NCBI RefSeq assembly: GCF_002117145.1
Contig: NZ_CP008743.1
Coordinates: 1,178,001 to 1,242,000 of the forward strand
Reading direction: 5' to 3'
Origin: Candidatus Nucleicultrix amoebiphila FS5
GTDB lineage: Bacteria > Pseudomonadota > Alphaproteobacteria > Caedimonadales > Nucleicultricaceae
Length of the DNA: 64,000 nt
The notes under the pieces were generated by a model. The model saw only the letters and a program-made list of their open reading frames with translations, was not told where the DNA came from and ran no database searches. Numbering within the stretch: position 1 is the stretch's first letter; every line of letters begins with the position of its first letter. The position numbers and the translations under genes are program-made. Positions 16,838 through 25,830 of the stretch are shown here, piece after piece.

Positions 16838-17622
16838 GGGAGTGTTAATTAAAAGAGAGACATGATATACAGCCTTCAAACAAAGATAGGAGGCAGAAAT
16901 GCAAGTTAGATGTAAGGATTGTGGAAGCTTTAAACTTGTAAGAAATGGGAAGGCAAGAAAACATCAAAGATATAAATGCAAAGAATGAGGTCTGTCGTTT
17001 ATCGAAGGTGATCGGAGACAGAAAACGCCTGTTGAAGCTCAGGCTTTAGCTGTCCTGTTGTATGGAATGGGAAAATCAAGTTATGGATTCATAGCAAAAC
17101 TTTTTAAGGTTTCGAGAACAGCTGTTTACCACTGGATTCGTAATTTTTGTGAGGACCTTCCGCCCCCTCAAGTGCCAGAAGGGACCTATGATATTGACTT
17201 TGATGAGATGTGGCATTATGTCACTTCAAAAAAAACAAACTCTGGATTTGGAAAGCCTTGGATCGTCATGAAGGGAAAACCCTTGCCTGGGTTACAGGCC
17301 ATCGTAATGCTAAAACCTTCCAAAGACTTTATGAAAAAGTAAAGCACGTCAAAGGAAACTTTTACACCGATGATTGGGAGGTTTACTCCCAGATTCTTCC
17401 TCAAGAGAGGCATATCATTGGAAAGTCAGGAACGACTCGTATTGAAAGTGATAACGCGAATACCAGGCATCACTTAGGGCGCATGGCAAGAAGAACGAGA
17501 ATTGTCTCAAGAAGCAAAGATATGGTTGATCTTTCCTTGCGTCTTTCGCGGTTTCTGCAGGAACCCACCCATTTTGAAATAATCAGAGAAAAATTCTCGT
17601 CTATCTTTTAATTAACACTCCC
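16838..17622 (+). mobile_element. IS1-type insertion sequence, decayed, 785 bp
   Basis: Perfect 18-bp terminal inverted repeats, GGGAGTGTTAATTAAAAG at 16838-16855 and its complement at 17605-17622, enclose an IS1-like transposase. The size is close to the canonical 768 bp. Flanking bases (ATAAAAATC and ATAAATTTG) do not form a clear target duplication. Confidence 0.85.
16899..17611 (+). pseudogene. IS1 family transposase with an in-frame stop and a frame change
   Basis: The N-terminal zinc ribbon (CKDCGSFKLVRNGKARKHQR) runs into TGA at 16986-16988, where relatives have the last zinc-binding Cys. The same frame continues with a helix-turn-helix and DFDEMWHYVTSKK. At 17228-17236 an A8C run requires a -1 shift to continue as NKLWIWKALDR, then TDDWEVY and the TRIESDNANTRHHLGR block. 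So all three acidic residues of the DDE core exist but across two frames. An AGGAGG site precedes the ATG. The stop suggests a dead copy; the A-run could be a programmed frameshift. Confidence 0.85.
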
Positions 17623-17676
17623 ATAAATTTGAAGCCTTTCCAGAAACTTTGTTTTAAGTACTCTCGTATTTTTTAA

Positions 17677-18549
17677 TTATTGATCTTCAAATAATTTTGT
17701 GACTGTCCAGCCATCACTGGTGTAAGCATCAAGCATAAATGGCAGATGAAAAATGCCAACTCCTACAAGCACTTTATCTTCTGGATTTTTAGTTGCGATC
17801 CTTATGCTTTTTTGTATAAAAGCTGGGTCGCGGTCATTTAGAAATTGCTCTTCCTTGACTTGCTGGCGTATGTCATCAAGGCTTCGGGGATAGCTTCTGG
17901 GTGAAGGGTCCTCGAGATAAAAAAAACAAGAAAAATTGAGCTGCTGCTTTTCTAATTCTGATGAAATCTCATCGAAGGAGAGTCTTGACAAACCATGACT
18001 GTCATCGCTGCACAATTGTTCTTTAAAGGAGATAAGTCCTAATGTACGTTTCCCAGCTGCTTGAAAGGACTTTTCAATACAAAAATCCATACCTTCCATA
18101 AAGGTTTCTTTATAAGCATATCGGGAAAACAATGAGAGGGTAAAACCAAAATTGAGCTCATAGTTCACAATTTCTTGAAAAGCTATTTTTAGAGGTGAGG
18201 GAAGCTGTTTATATTCTTGTGTTTGAAATAACTTATCAAATGAAGCTTGATCCGATGGCCTCCTTGGGAAGTTCTGCTGACATAAAATGATTTTTTCTTC
18301 TTCACTAAGGGGTTCAATCTCACTTACAAATAAGGTTGAGCTTTCAATGAGCTGATATGCCTTTGGATGTAACCATTTATAAGGGAAATTATGTTGCGTC
18401 CCCATAAGATCAAAAGAAACATCTCCTTTGCTTATATGAAAGGTCTGCGGTGTTATTTTTTGGTCTTCTTCGATAAGGTGCATTTTGATGTCAGAAGCTG
18501 ATAAAGAAATGCTGTAAATAAAGCATGAAAGTAAAAAGAAACGTCTCAT
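17677..18549 (-). CDS. secreted TraB/GumN-like protein
   Basis: The 290-residue product has a signal peptide (MRRFFLLSCFIYSISLSAS). The mature part shows the TraB/GumN pattern: DLMGTQHNFPYKW with the GT.H motif, then VSEIEPL with the conserved Glu, and near the end VLVGVGIFHLPFM, matching the G..H block of that family. TraB/GumN proteins have a fold related to the EreA/ChaN-like group; a metalloprotease or haem role has been proposed for members, without certainty. It is not in an operon. Confidence 0.6.
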   Translation of the reverse strand: MRRFFLLSCFIYSISLSASDIKMHLIEEDQKITPQTFHISKGDVSFDLMGTQHNFPYKWLHPKAYQLIESSTLFVSEIEPLSEEEKIILCQQNFPRRPSDQASFDKLFQTQEYKQLPSPLKIAFQEIVNYELNFGFTLSLFSRYAYKETFMEGMDFCIEKSFQAAGKRTLGLISFKEQLCSDDSHGLSRLSFDEISSELEKQQLNFSCFFYLEDPSPRSYPRSLDDIRQQVKEEQFLNDRDPAFIQKSIRIATKNPEDKVLVGVGIFHLPFMLDAYTSDGWTVTKLFEDQ

Positions 18550-18636
18550 TTATTTTTCCTTTAAGTCAAAACACTTTTTAGCCTTCTTTCCTTTAAAAAT
18601 GCAAGAAAAAACAGCCTTTTGATAATACCAACTAAA

Positions 18637-18745
18637 ATTGGGAGCCTTAAGGATTTAGAGGATTATTTGAAGATCTCAGGAGAGTTTCCGATTGTAAGAA
18701 TGTGGATACGATAAGAGTATTCCCTCTATGGCTGCTTCGTTATTT
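18637..18745 (+). pseudogene. gene relic, copy 2 (unknown family)
   Basis: This stretch matches the relic at 11422-11540 along its length, with DLEDYLK and FPIVRMWIR preserved before TAA at 18712-18714. It lacks a start and is shorter than copy 1. It shows that the unknown gene existed at more than one place in this genome. Confidence 0.45.
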
Positions 18746-18755
18746 ACCAAACACT

Positions 18756-19148
18756 TTAAATCATACGATTTCTGTGTCGACGCAATCGCCTATAAAAATA
18801 GAGGAAAACTTGTAAAGTGAGTGTCAGCACCGAGAGAACGATAAAAATACTTAATACTTTTTCAAATTGTGAGAGGGTGCGATGGTTCTCTTGTATATAA
18901 GTCTCTAACCCCTTGGAATTATGAACAAGGTCTATTTCCCGGCGTGTAATGGGGGAAATATCTGCAGGAGGAGAATGAAGAAGGTTTTTTGCCTCTAAAT
19001 CGCGCATTTCATCCAAGGCAAAATAAAGATCATTTAAAACCCCACCCCCTCCGAGGCAGAGAATAAAAAAAATGAGAGAAAGTACGATCGATGTTACGGT
19101 CGTTAGCGTGAGGAGAAATTTGAATTTTTTATAGCCCATCCTTAACAT
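18756..19148 (-). CDS. hypothetical two-helix membrane protein
   Basis: The 130-residue product has an N-terminal membrane helix (about residues 11-35), a mostly helical loop of about 60 residues, and a second helix (about 98-117) followed by the basic tail RRLRRHRNR. The two-helix hairpin resembles sensor-type membrane domains without an output module, but no family is recognised. It lies alone, between a gene relic and hipBA. Confidence 0.5.
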   Translation of the reverse strand: MLRMGYKKFKFLLTLTTVTSIVLSLIFFILCLGGGGVLNDLYFALDEMRDLEAKNLLHSPPADISPITRREIDLVHNSKGLETYIQENHRTLSQFEKVLSIFIVLSVLTLTLQVFLYFYRRLRRHRNRMI

Positions 19149-19226
19149 TTATAGTCTGATATTCTTGTTTGCAAGCGCAGAGTGTTTTTGCAGGATGTCC
19201 GCGATAATAAAAAGCTCATAAATTTT

Positions 19227-19296
19227 ATGATATACAGATCATATATAATTTTTATGATTGACAAATCATATTTTTATTTTATGATTTAAAGATCAT
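19227..19296. promoter_or_regulatory. three HipB operator candidates in a 27-bp array
   Basis: The palindrome ATGAT-N6-ATCAT occurs three times, at 19227-19242, 19254-19269 and 19281-19296. Starts are exactly 27 bp apart. The array ends 16 bp before the hipB ATG and overlaps any promoter there. HipB proteins repress their own operon by binding several spaced palindromes, so this is a well-supported operator region. Confidence 0.75.
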
Positions 19297-19312
19297 ATGT
19301 AGGAATAACAAA

Positions 19313-19564
19313 ATGCAACAGACTGCAAGGACGCCCAAACAAGTCGGTGAGATTCTTCATCGAACCCGTCGTGCGCTTCATATTAGCCAAAGTGCGTTAG
19401 GAGAAAAATCTGGGTTATGGCAAGAAACCATCTCTCGAGTTGAAAAAGGTTCTCCAGGTACGAAGCTCGAAACCTTATTTGATCTTTTGGCGGCGCTTGA
19501 TCTTGAAGTTGTGATACAACCGCGACGTAAAAATAAGATTTCCAAAATGGGAGCAATATTTTAA
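19313..19564 (+). CDS. hipB: HipB-type antitoxin (XRE family)
   Basis: This 83-residue DNA-binding protein has a Cro/CI helix-turn-helix at about residues 12-65 (LHISQSALGEKSGLWQETIS, then RVEKG). It neutralises HipA and represses the operon. The stop overlaps the hipA ATG by one base, the usual coupling. It has the three-operator array directly upstream and an AGGAAT ribosome site. Confidence 0.88.
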   Translation: MQQTARTPKQVGEILHRTRRALHISQSALGEKSGLWQETISRVEKGSPGTKLETLFDLLAALDLEVVIQPRRKNKISKMGAIF

Positions 19565-20868
19565 TGGGACGTCGTCGCGCTTACGTGCATTTGACGGTCT
19601 TGATGAATAATCGTCTTGTTGGCCATCTGACCAAAGAGATGCATGGATCTATTACTTTTTCGTATGATTCTCTCTGGCTTCGCTGGGAACATGCGATGCC
19701 GATTTCTCTCTCTCTTCCTTTGCGAGAAGATCCCTATAAAGGAGCAGCCGTCTCTTCTGTATTTGAAAATCTTCTGCCCGACTCAGACACGATGCGAAGA
19801 CACATGGCTGAACGTTTGGGTGCGGACGGCATTGATGCTTATAGTTTACTTGCAAAAATAGGCAGAGATTGCGTAGGAGCGTTGCAATTTATTCCTGAAG
19901 GTGTGTCCATAAAACCCAAACACGAAATCCAAGGCACCGTTGTTGATGAAGACGATATTGAGAAGATGCTTCTTAACTTAGGGAGATTTCCTTTGGGGCT
20001 TGATCTGGAGAGTGATTTTCGAATTTCCCTTGCAGGGGTTCAGGAAAAAACAGCGCTATTATTTAAAGATAATCAATGGATCAAACCGACAGGTACAACA
20101 CCAACAACGCATATTTTAAAAACCCAAATTGGTCACCTTCCAGGAGGGATTGATCTTTCCAATAGTATTGAGAATGAATTTTATTGCTTAAAAATTTTAG
20201 AAGCGTTTCACCTTCCTGTGAATCAAGCTCATATCCAGACATTTGGTAAAACAAAAGCTCTTGTTATAGAGCGTTTTGACCGGTTGTGGACTGATGATGG
20301 TCGATTAATCCGCTTGCCTCAAGAAGACTTTTGTCAGGCACTTTCCGTTCCTCCTACCCGTAAATATCAAAATCAAGGGGGTCCAGGAATCCATGACATT
20401 ATGCGCTTACTCCGAGGCAGTGATGAAGCTCTCGAAGACCAACAAAAATTTTTTAAATGTCAGATTCTTTTTTGGTTGTTGGGAGCCACAGACGGGCATG
20501 CAAAAAATTTTAGTATCTTTTTAGCACCAGGGAGTGGGTATAAACTTACGCCATTTTATGATGTTTTAACGGTACAACCGAGCATCTCGGCACGACACAT
20601 CGAAATGAAAAAAGTTAAGCTTGCCATGTCCGTCGGTCAGGCGCGTCATTACAAAATAGAGGATATTCATCGGCGTCACTTCTTTCAGACGGGAGAACGA
20701 GCGGGCCTTTCTAAATCTGTCATTGATAAAATCATCCAAGATATTATTGATCAAACGCCCGCAGTGTTTAAAAAAATAGAATACTTTCTCCCTCCAGGTT
20801 TTCCTCAAAGCATTCATAAATCTGTGAAAGATGCTTATAAAAAAAGGATGAAATTCCTCACCGTATAG
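19564..20868 (+). CDS. hipA: HipA-type serine/threonine kinase toxin
   Basis: HipA-type kinases phosphorylate aminoacyl-tRNA synthetases (GltX in E. coli) and cause growth arrest. The 434 residues include the N-terminal subdomain (PISLSLPL, FENLLPD), the ATP-binding loop around SLAGVQEKTALL, the catalytic GATDGHAKNFS block and the metal-binding FYDVLTV. All key motifs look intact, so the module should be functional. It is translated in overlap with hipB. Confidence 0.92.
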   Translation: MGRRRAYVHLTVLMNNRLVGHLTKEMHGSITFSYDSLWLRWEHAMPISLSLPLREDPYKGAAVSSVFENLLPDSDTMRRHMAERLGADGIDAYSLLAKIGRDCVGALQFIPEGVSIKPKHEIQGTVVDEDDIEKMLLNLGRFPLGLDLESDFRISLAGVQEKTALLFKDNQWIKPTGTTPTTHILKTQIGHLPGGIDLSNSIENEFYCLKILEAFHLPVNQAHIQTFGKTKALVIERFDRLWTDDGRLIRLPQEDFCQALSVPPTRKYQNQGGPGIHDIMRLLRGSDEALEDQQKFFKCQILFWLLGATDGHAKNFSIFLAPGSGYKLTPFYDVLTVQPSISARHIEMKKVKLAMSVGQARHYKIEDIHRRHFFQTGERAGLSKSVIDKIIQDIIDQTPAVFKKIEYFLPPGFPQSIHKSVKDAYKKRMKFLTV

Positions 20869-20955
20869 CGGCTTATTTGAAAGATAGTTTTTTATTAAGA
20901 TGTGAAAAGTAAGCGTGATCAATTATTATAAAAACAAATCATAAAGGAGGTGCGT

Positions 20956-21795
20956 ATGTCTACAAACGAAAAAATCTGGTTTATTACAGGAGTTTCTGGG
21001 GGATTGGGGAGAATGATTTCACAAGAAGCGGCCCATCAAAAAGACACAGTGATTGGGACTGTTCGCCATGCGCATCAACTTCAAGAATTTGAAAATCTTG
21101 TCCCAGGGCGCACCTTTGCTGTACAAATGGACGTAACTCATCCAGATGAAATAAAAAAAGCCTTGGATGAAGTACTTAAGCGTTTTGGCAGGATAGATGT
21201 TCTCGTGAATAATGCGGGGTATGGCCTATTAGGCGCAATAGAGGAGATTAGCGATCAAGAAGCGCGTGCGCAGATGGAGACTAATTTTTTTGGAGCTCTA
21301 GAAGTAACCCGGCAAGTCCTCCCCATTATGCGTCAACAAAAATCAGGCCATATTATTCAATTGTCTTCCATTGCAGGTCTTGTTGGTGGTGCTGGCGCTG
21401 GGCTTTATAATGCTAGTAAATTTGCCCTCGAGGGATTCAGCGAAGCGTTGTCCCAAGAGATAAAAATTTTTAATATAAGCGTGACGCTCGTAGAACCTGG
21501 CCCCTTCCGAACAAATTTCTTAGGCAGCTCTATTAAAAGAGCTCAGAAAACAATAGAAGAGTACGCTATCACCAGTGGAATGGCGATACACCAATGGGGA
21601 GAAAACAATGGGAAACAAGAGGGAGATCCCAAAAAGGCAGCACGTGTCATCGTAAAAGTGGCTCATGCAGAGCATCCTCCCCTTCATCTTCCTCTTGGAA
21701 AAAATGCTTTGGATCGCTTGCATCAAAAGCTAAGCGCTCTTGAAAAAGATATGAGTGCGTGGAAAGAAGAATCTTTAAATACTTCTTTTGAATAG
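20956..21795 (+). CDS. short-chain dehydrogenase/reductase (SDR)
   Basis: A classical SDR with the NAD(P)-binding TGVSGGLG at the N-terminus, NNAGYG, and the catalytic Ser and YxxxK in IQLSSIAG and YNASK. The 279-residue length is typical of the COG0300-like oxidoreductases. The frame is open from a GTG at 20950, but AAAGGAGG lies directly before the ATG at 20956, which decides the start. The substrate is unknown and there are no pathway neighbours. Confidence 0.85.
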   Translation: MSTNEKIWFITGVSGGLGRMISQEAAHQKDTVIGTVRHAHQLQEFENLVPGRTFAVQMDVTHPDEIKKALDEVLKRFGRIDVLVNNAGYGLLGAIEEISDQEARAQMETNFFGALEVTRQVLPIMRQQKSGHIIQLSSIAGLVGGAGAGLYNASKFALEGFSEALSQEIKIFNISVTLVEPGPFRTNFLGSSIKRAQKTIEEYAITSGMAIHQWGENNGKQEGDPKKAARVIVKVAHAEHPPLHLPLGKNALDRLHQKLSALEKDMSAWKEESLNTSFE

Positions 21796-22002
21796 AACAT
21801 ACTGAACTAATAACAAAGCTCATGGCTGGCGTAGTAATGTGCAGTACGTCCTTCTATGAGCTTTTCAGATCCCAAGAAAGGTGTTTGCATAGAAAGTTAT
21901 CTCTAAAATTCTCAGATGCTATGTTTCTATGTCAATGATAAGATAATAGATGTTTTTATTTGAGGTATTTATCTCTCGAATATAGAGGAGAGGATCTTTA
22001 CA

Positions 22003-22851
22003 ATGACAAAACAGAGTGACAAAAGGAAATATCCTCCAGAAATTTCCAATCTTGTAGCTTCCATTGCTCACCCTCTTTTTAAAAATTTTGACTTCACCTA
22101 TTTTTCGTATAACAAGCAGTTTTTGAAAGAAAAAAAATCGTTGGTTTTGTGTTCTAATGTTAATTGGATTAATAGCTATTTTTCCTCTACTTTTAAAAAC
22201 AGATTTATTTATGAATATGTAGATCTAGAAGCGACTGAATTTAGTGAACGTCGATTTTACTGGCCTCCCAGTGAAGAGAAAAATAATGATATGTTGAAAG
22301 CGCTTCATGAAAATGAGATTTGGCATTGCTATGGTATCTATCGAAGAAAAAAAGATATTCTTGAATCCTGGCATTTTGGAACAGATAAAGATAATTTTGA
22401 AGTGATCAATATTTATCTGAATCACTTAGAGATTCTTCATAGCTTTATCTTGTATTTTTTTTCTAAAATTCAAGAGTGTGATATAGATTATGATAGAATA
22501 ACATTCTCATATGAGAATTATAACGTTCAAAAAAGTCCAGATCGCGCGTTTAGAGAAAAATATAAAAATTTTGTTGATCAAACAAAAATTATTAATTTTT
22601 GGTTTAATCTGCCATCTGGTGAGAAAATCTCGTTAACGAGAAGAGAAATGGAGTGTTTGCAGCTTCTAGCGTCGGGAAAGAGCATCAAGGAAATAGCCCT
22701 CAGACTAAAACTTTCACCAAGAACGATAGAGTTTCATCTCAATAATATTAAAATCAAAGCGAAGACTCATGCGAAATCTCAACTTATAGAGCTATTTTAT
22801 TCGAGCCCTTATTGCTTCAATGTTAAGAAAGAAAACTCGAGTTCTTACTAG
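22003..22851 (+). CDS. LuxR-family solo transcriptional regulator
   Basis: The C-terminal 65 residues form a GerE/LuxR helix-turn-helix: LTRREMECLQLLASGKSIKE, then IALRLKLSPRTIEFHLNNIK. The N-terminal 200 residues are not clearly an autoinducer-binding or receiver domain, though aromatic residues are frequent. No LuxI-type synthase or histidine kinase is nearby. Such solo LuxR proteins are common in intracellular alphaproteobacteria and Legionella-like bacteria. Its stop overlaps by 4 bp the stop of the convergent ankyrin gene. Confidence 0.75.
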   Translation: MTKQSDKRKYPPEISNLVASIAHPLFKNFDFTYFSYNKQFLKEKKSLVLCSNVNWINSYFSSTFKNRFIYEYVDLEATEFSERRFYWPPSEEKNNDMLKALHENEIWHCYGIYRRKKDILESWHFGTDKDNFEVINIYLNHLEILHSFILYFFSKIQECDIDYDRITFSYENYNVQKSPDRAFREKYKNFVDQTKIINFWFNLPSGEKISLTRREMECLQLLASGKSIKEIALRLKLSPRTIEFHLNNIKIKAKTHAKSQLIELFYSSPYCFNVKKENSSSY

Positions 22852-24491
22852 CCGCCGAGGAACTCGTTTCCTTTGAGTGTGCTCATAAGAACTTCTTCTT
22901 TAAGGTCGGAAGGCAGACGCTCTAAATCTTTTTGAGAGATCGTCTGTACTATAAGTCCTTGTTGTATAAATCCCATGAGCTTTGTTTTTAAAGAAGGAAC
23001 GCATTGCTTAGCTTCTTTCAAATATTTTTCGATTTCTTGGATTACTTGAGAAGCAGCATCGCATTTTTTTTCTAAGCCGCTCAGAGCAGCAGGATTACTT
23101 GAATATTTTTTTCTATAACCTGCCAACCAACGATCTCTCTTTAAAATAGTGTCTTCAGCGATCTGAAGAGCTGTTTTTCCTTCTCTGTTTTTAAGAGATA
23201 AAAGAGCCCCTGCAACATGGAGCTTTTGAACAGTATCTTTAAATCCCCACAATGTCGCTAAATGAAGAGCGGTATTATTTTCTGTATCGAGAGGCGTATT
23301 TATTTCTACTTGTTTTCTTTCCGCAATAATATCAAGAATGTTTTTGAGGACTGAAGCCGAAGCCGAAGTCAAATTTTTTCCATAGTTTAGAGCCACTTGA
23401 AGGTTGGAATAGTAGCCATCACGTACATATGTTAAACTGGCCCCTTGCTGTAGTAAGCTTTTTACAACTTCTGCATTTTTCAATAAAAGAGCTTTCTGAA
23501 GCGCTTCATTATAGCTCTTTTTAGTGGGAGAAGTCTCAATCATTAATTGAAAACCTAATCTTTGATCGTCAGGACTACACCATTGTTTAAGAAAGAAACG
23601 GATGAGGAATTCTCGGTGATGTCCATCGATAAGGGTGTCTCGGATTTCTTGAATAATATAAGGTTTCACAAAAGCTTTGTCTTCTTCATGACCATGCTCG
23701 AATAAATAATCTGCAGCATCATATTGATGTGCATGCCCCTCTTTTTGAACAATAGATCTTAAGGCGCTTTTGCCAATTTCATTATCTTTTCTATTACCAA
23801 GATTGAGAAGGATTTTAGCTGCATCATATTGATGCCCATGACCCTTTTGCCGAGCAATAGATCTTAAAATACTTTTGCTACCTTCCTTCTCTTTTTTTTC
23901 ACCAAAATTGAAGAGGGCTTGAGCTGCTTCATATTGATGTACATGACCCTTTTGTTGAGCAATCGATTGAACTACAGTTAAACCAATATTTCTAGAGATT
24001 ACATCAGAACGTTTACGTAGAACTTCAGGTGTATGATAATTAATCTTAAAGAGAGAGAGTGCAGCATCATATTGATGCTTATGATTATTTTTCTGAGCAA
24101 TAAATATTAGGGCATTTCTCCCAACTTCTTTATCACCAATAATGATGAGAGCTTGAGCAGCCTCATATTGATATTCATGACCATTTTGCAGAGCTATAGA
24201 CTTTAAGAGGGAGAATCCACGAATCTTATCCTGTTGGTCTGAGCTATTGGTTAACTTTACAGCGGCTGTATAAGGATTTTCATACTCTTCCTGTTTACGA
24301 ATTTGTCGACAAATTTCAGGTAATTTTTTATTTTCTTCTGTCTCTCGTCTTACTTTTCTTCTGAGATTTGCAGGGGGAGTATTCTCATTGCTTATCTCTT
24401 CTTTTATAGTTTCCTGAGATGCTTGGAGTTCTGATGAAATATTTAGGAAAAAAAAGGAAAGTATTAAAAATAATTTGGATAATGATAACAT
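22848..24491 (-). CDS. secreted repeat protein with ankyrin repeats
   Basis: The 547-residue product has a signal peptide (MLSLSKLFLILSFFFLNISSELQAS). Residues about 80-290 contain five or six degenerate repeats of 35-40 residues with the core GHxHQYDAAxxLxxxG and a LRSIA helix, which look like a HEAT- or Sel1-like alpha solenoid. Residues about 330-460 hold ankyrin repeats, best seen in NTALHLATLWGFKDTVQKLH and KTALQIAE. A secreted protein with host-type interaction repeats is a good effector candidate in a host-associated bacterium. Confidence 0.75.
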   Translation of the reverse strand: MLSLSKLFLILSFFFLNISSELQASQETIKEEISNENTPPANLRRKVRRETEENKKLPEICRQIRKQEEYENPYTAAVKLTNSSDQQDKIRGFSLLKSIALQNGHEYQYEAAQALIIIGDKEVGRNALIFIAQKNNHKHQYDAALSLFKINYHTPEVLRKRSDVISRNIGLTVVQSIAQQKGHVHQYEAAQALFNFGEKKEKEGSKSILRSIARQKGHGHQYDAAKILLNLGNRKDNEIGKSALRSIVQKEGHAHQYDAADYLFEHGHEEDKAFVKPYIIQEIRDTLIDGHHREFLIRFFLKQWCSPDDQRLGFQLMIETSPTKKSYNEALQKALLLKNAEVVKSLLQQGASLTYVRDGYYSNLQVALNYGKNLTSASASVLKNILDIIAERKQVEINTPLDTENNTALHLATLWGFKDTVQKLHVAGALLSLKNREGKTALQIAEDTILKRDRWLAGYRKKYSSNPAALSGLEKKCDAASQVIQEIEKYLKEAKQCVPSLKTKLMGFIQQGLIVQTISQKDLERLPSDLKEEVLMSTLKGNEFLGG

Positions 24492-24570
24492 GACATATGA
24501 TCTTCTATATTGGAATTACGTGTGTGCGTTATTTAGATAACATTATTAACCATTTTGTCAAAATAATATG

Positions 24571-24596
24571 AAAAACCCCGTGATTTTCACGAGGGT
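24571..24596 (-). terminator. rho-independent terminator after the 24668 gene
   Basis: Read on the minus strand, CCCTCGTG-AAAAT-CACGGGG (one bulged T) is followed by TTTTT. It lies about 75 bp downstream of the stop of the gene ending at 24668. Confidence 0.75.
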
Positions 24597-24667
24597 AAAG
24601 AGTTTAGAGAGGGATGAAAGGACTTTTCCTTAAGAAAGAGGATGTCTGAAAAATCTCTATTCCTAGA

Positions 24668-25432
24668 TTAAAGGGATCTATATTTTTCTTTAATCAGGTC
24701 GATTGCTAGGGTGTAAGCCTCAAAAAGGCTTTGTACTTTATCTGTATTAAGTTCATGAGAGTGTAATTTCTGAAGTGTCTCCCGTAAGGCTATCCTTTTA
24801 GAGACGCAAGCTTCCAGAGCTTTTACAAGATTTTCTCTGTTTAAAGTAGGAACAGTCTGATGAATCCATCCCTTAAGCTCTTCTTCTGTGGCAAGAGTAG
24901 ATTGAGCTTGGAGTGACGCTGCAAAATCTTTGTACTCCTCAACAGGAAGGAGGTCTTGTAGTGTTGGTGTGCTAAGCTTAATGTTGATGAGTGTAATGAT
25001 ATACTCATAAGCCCCTAAAAGACCTTGGATAGGCAAAAGACCCTGCACAGAGATCATGTTTGTGTCTGGGTTTTCCTGAAATTTTTTCTTCTCAGAAGAG
25101 CTGCTCTTTCTCTTAGAGTCACTCTTTTTAGAGGAGACTTTCGTATGGTGAGTCTTGAGAGTGTTAATGCACTCTTCGAGTTCTTTTTTCTTTTGATAGC
25201 AGCCGTTTCTAATTTCAAGGAGTAATTCTGTACCCATGCCATACAGTTGTTCATTAATCCAAGCCGTCGGTGTTTGTTGCTGTGCGCTATCAAATTCCAC
25301 GATCAATTGTGTGGTAAAGGTCTTGAAACGAAGGGTAGAAGAAACGTCTTCTTGAAAATCCTCGCTTGCAAAAGACGTTTCTGAAAAGGTTATCATCAAT
25401 CCTAAAATGTATAAAAACTTTTTCACCTTCAA
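24668..25432 (-). CDS. hypothetical secreted protein
   Basis: The 254-residue product begins with a signal peptide (MKVKKFLYILGLMITFSETSFAS). The rest is mainly helical, with a Lys/Ser-rich low-complexity insert near residues 95-120 (SSKKSDSKRKSSSSEKKK). No family is recognised. It has its own terminator and lies divergent from the large cdiA-like gene. Like the other orphan secreted proteins here it could be an effector; this is inference. Confidence 0.5.
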   Translation of the reverse strand: MKVKKFLYILGLMITFSETSFASEDFQEDVSSTLRFKTFTTQLIVEFDSAQQQTPTAWINEQLYGMGTELLLEIRNGCYQKKKELEECINTLKTHHTKVSSKKSDSKRKSSSSEKKKFQENPDTNMISVQGLLPIQGLLGAYEYIITLINIKLSTPTLQDLLPVEEYKDFAASLQAQSTLATEEELKGWIHQTVPTLNRENLVKALEACVSKRIALRETLQKLHSHELNTDKVQSLFEAYTLAIDLIKEKYRSL

Positions 25433-25830
25433 TATCCCCTGTTATCCAGCACAAATATGACTGCCTATTTTCACGTAATCTATCTGATCTGTTGTGAAAG
25501 CGCATCTAATTTTCATTAGAAGCGATAGTGCATGAAGTTATGTTTATTTAATAATGCTTTCATCTAGAAATCAAAAATTGAGAAGTGTGAATTTTTAAGA
25601 CAGTGCATTAATCCATTACTTTTTCTTCTTTAGATTTTGTTCTTCAAAACCTTTTTGTAAGTCGTTCTTATTCTTCAGCAATAAAAGGCAAATAAAATAG
25701 AAAAATGTTTGACATGCCTTTATGACATCAATTATGACATAAGCATCAAATCGATGATTCTCAATAAAAACAATAATAAATAGAGAAAAACAGATATTTT
25801 TTTAGATTAAGTATTCCAAATAGGTAATAA
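25433..25830. other. regulatory region upstream of the cdiA-like gene
   Basis: About 400 bp of AT-rich DNA between divergent genes. It holds one promoter candidate (25709-25738) with a TATGACAT direct repeat (25721 and 25733). I see no ORF or RNA gene. Confidence 0.4.
25709..25738 (+). promoter_or_regulatory. sigma70-type promoter for the cdiA-like gene
   Basis: A perfect -35 TTGACA (25709-25714) is followed after 18 bp by TATGAC (25733-25738), about 90 bp before the ATG at 25831. The TATGACAT repeat overlapping it could be a regulator site. Confidence 0.4.

Noticed and set aside
16829-17631. Target-site duplication of the IS1-type element
   Set aside because: The flanks ATAAAAATC and ATAAATTTG share only the first five bases, too little in AT-rich DNA to call a duplication.
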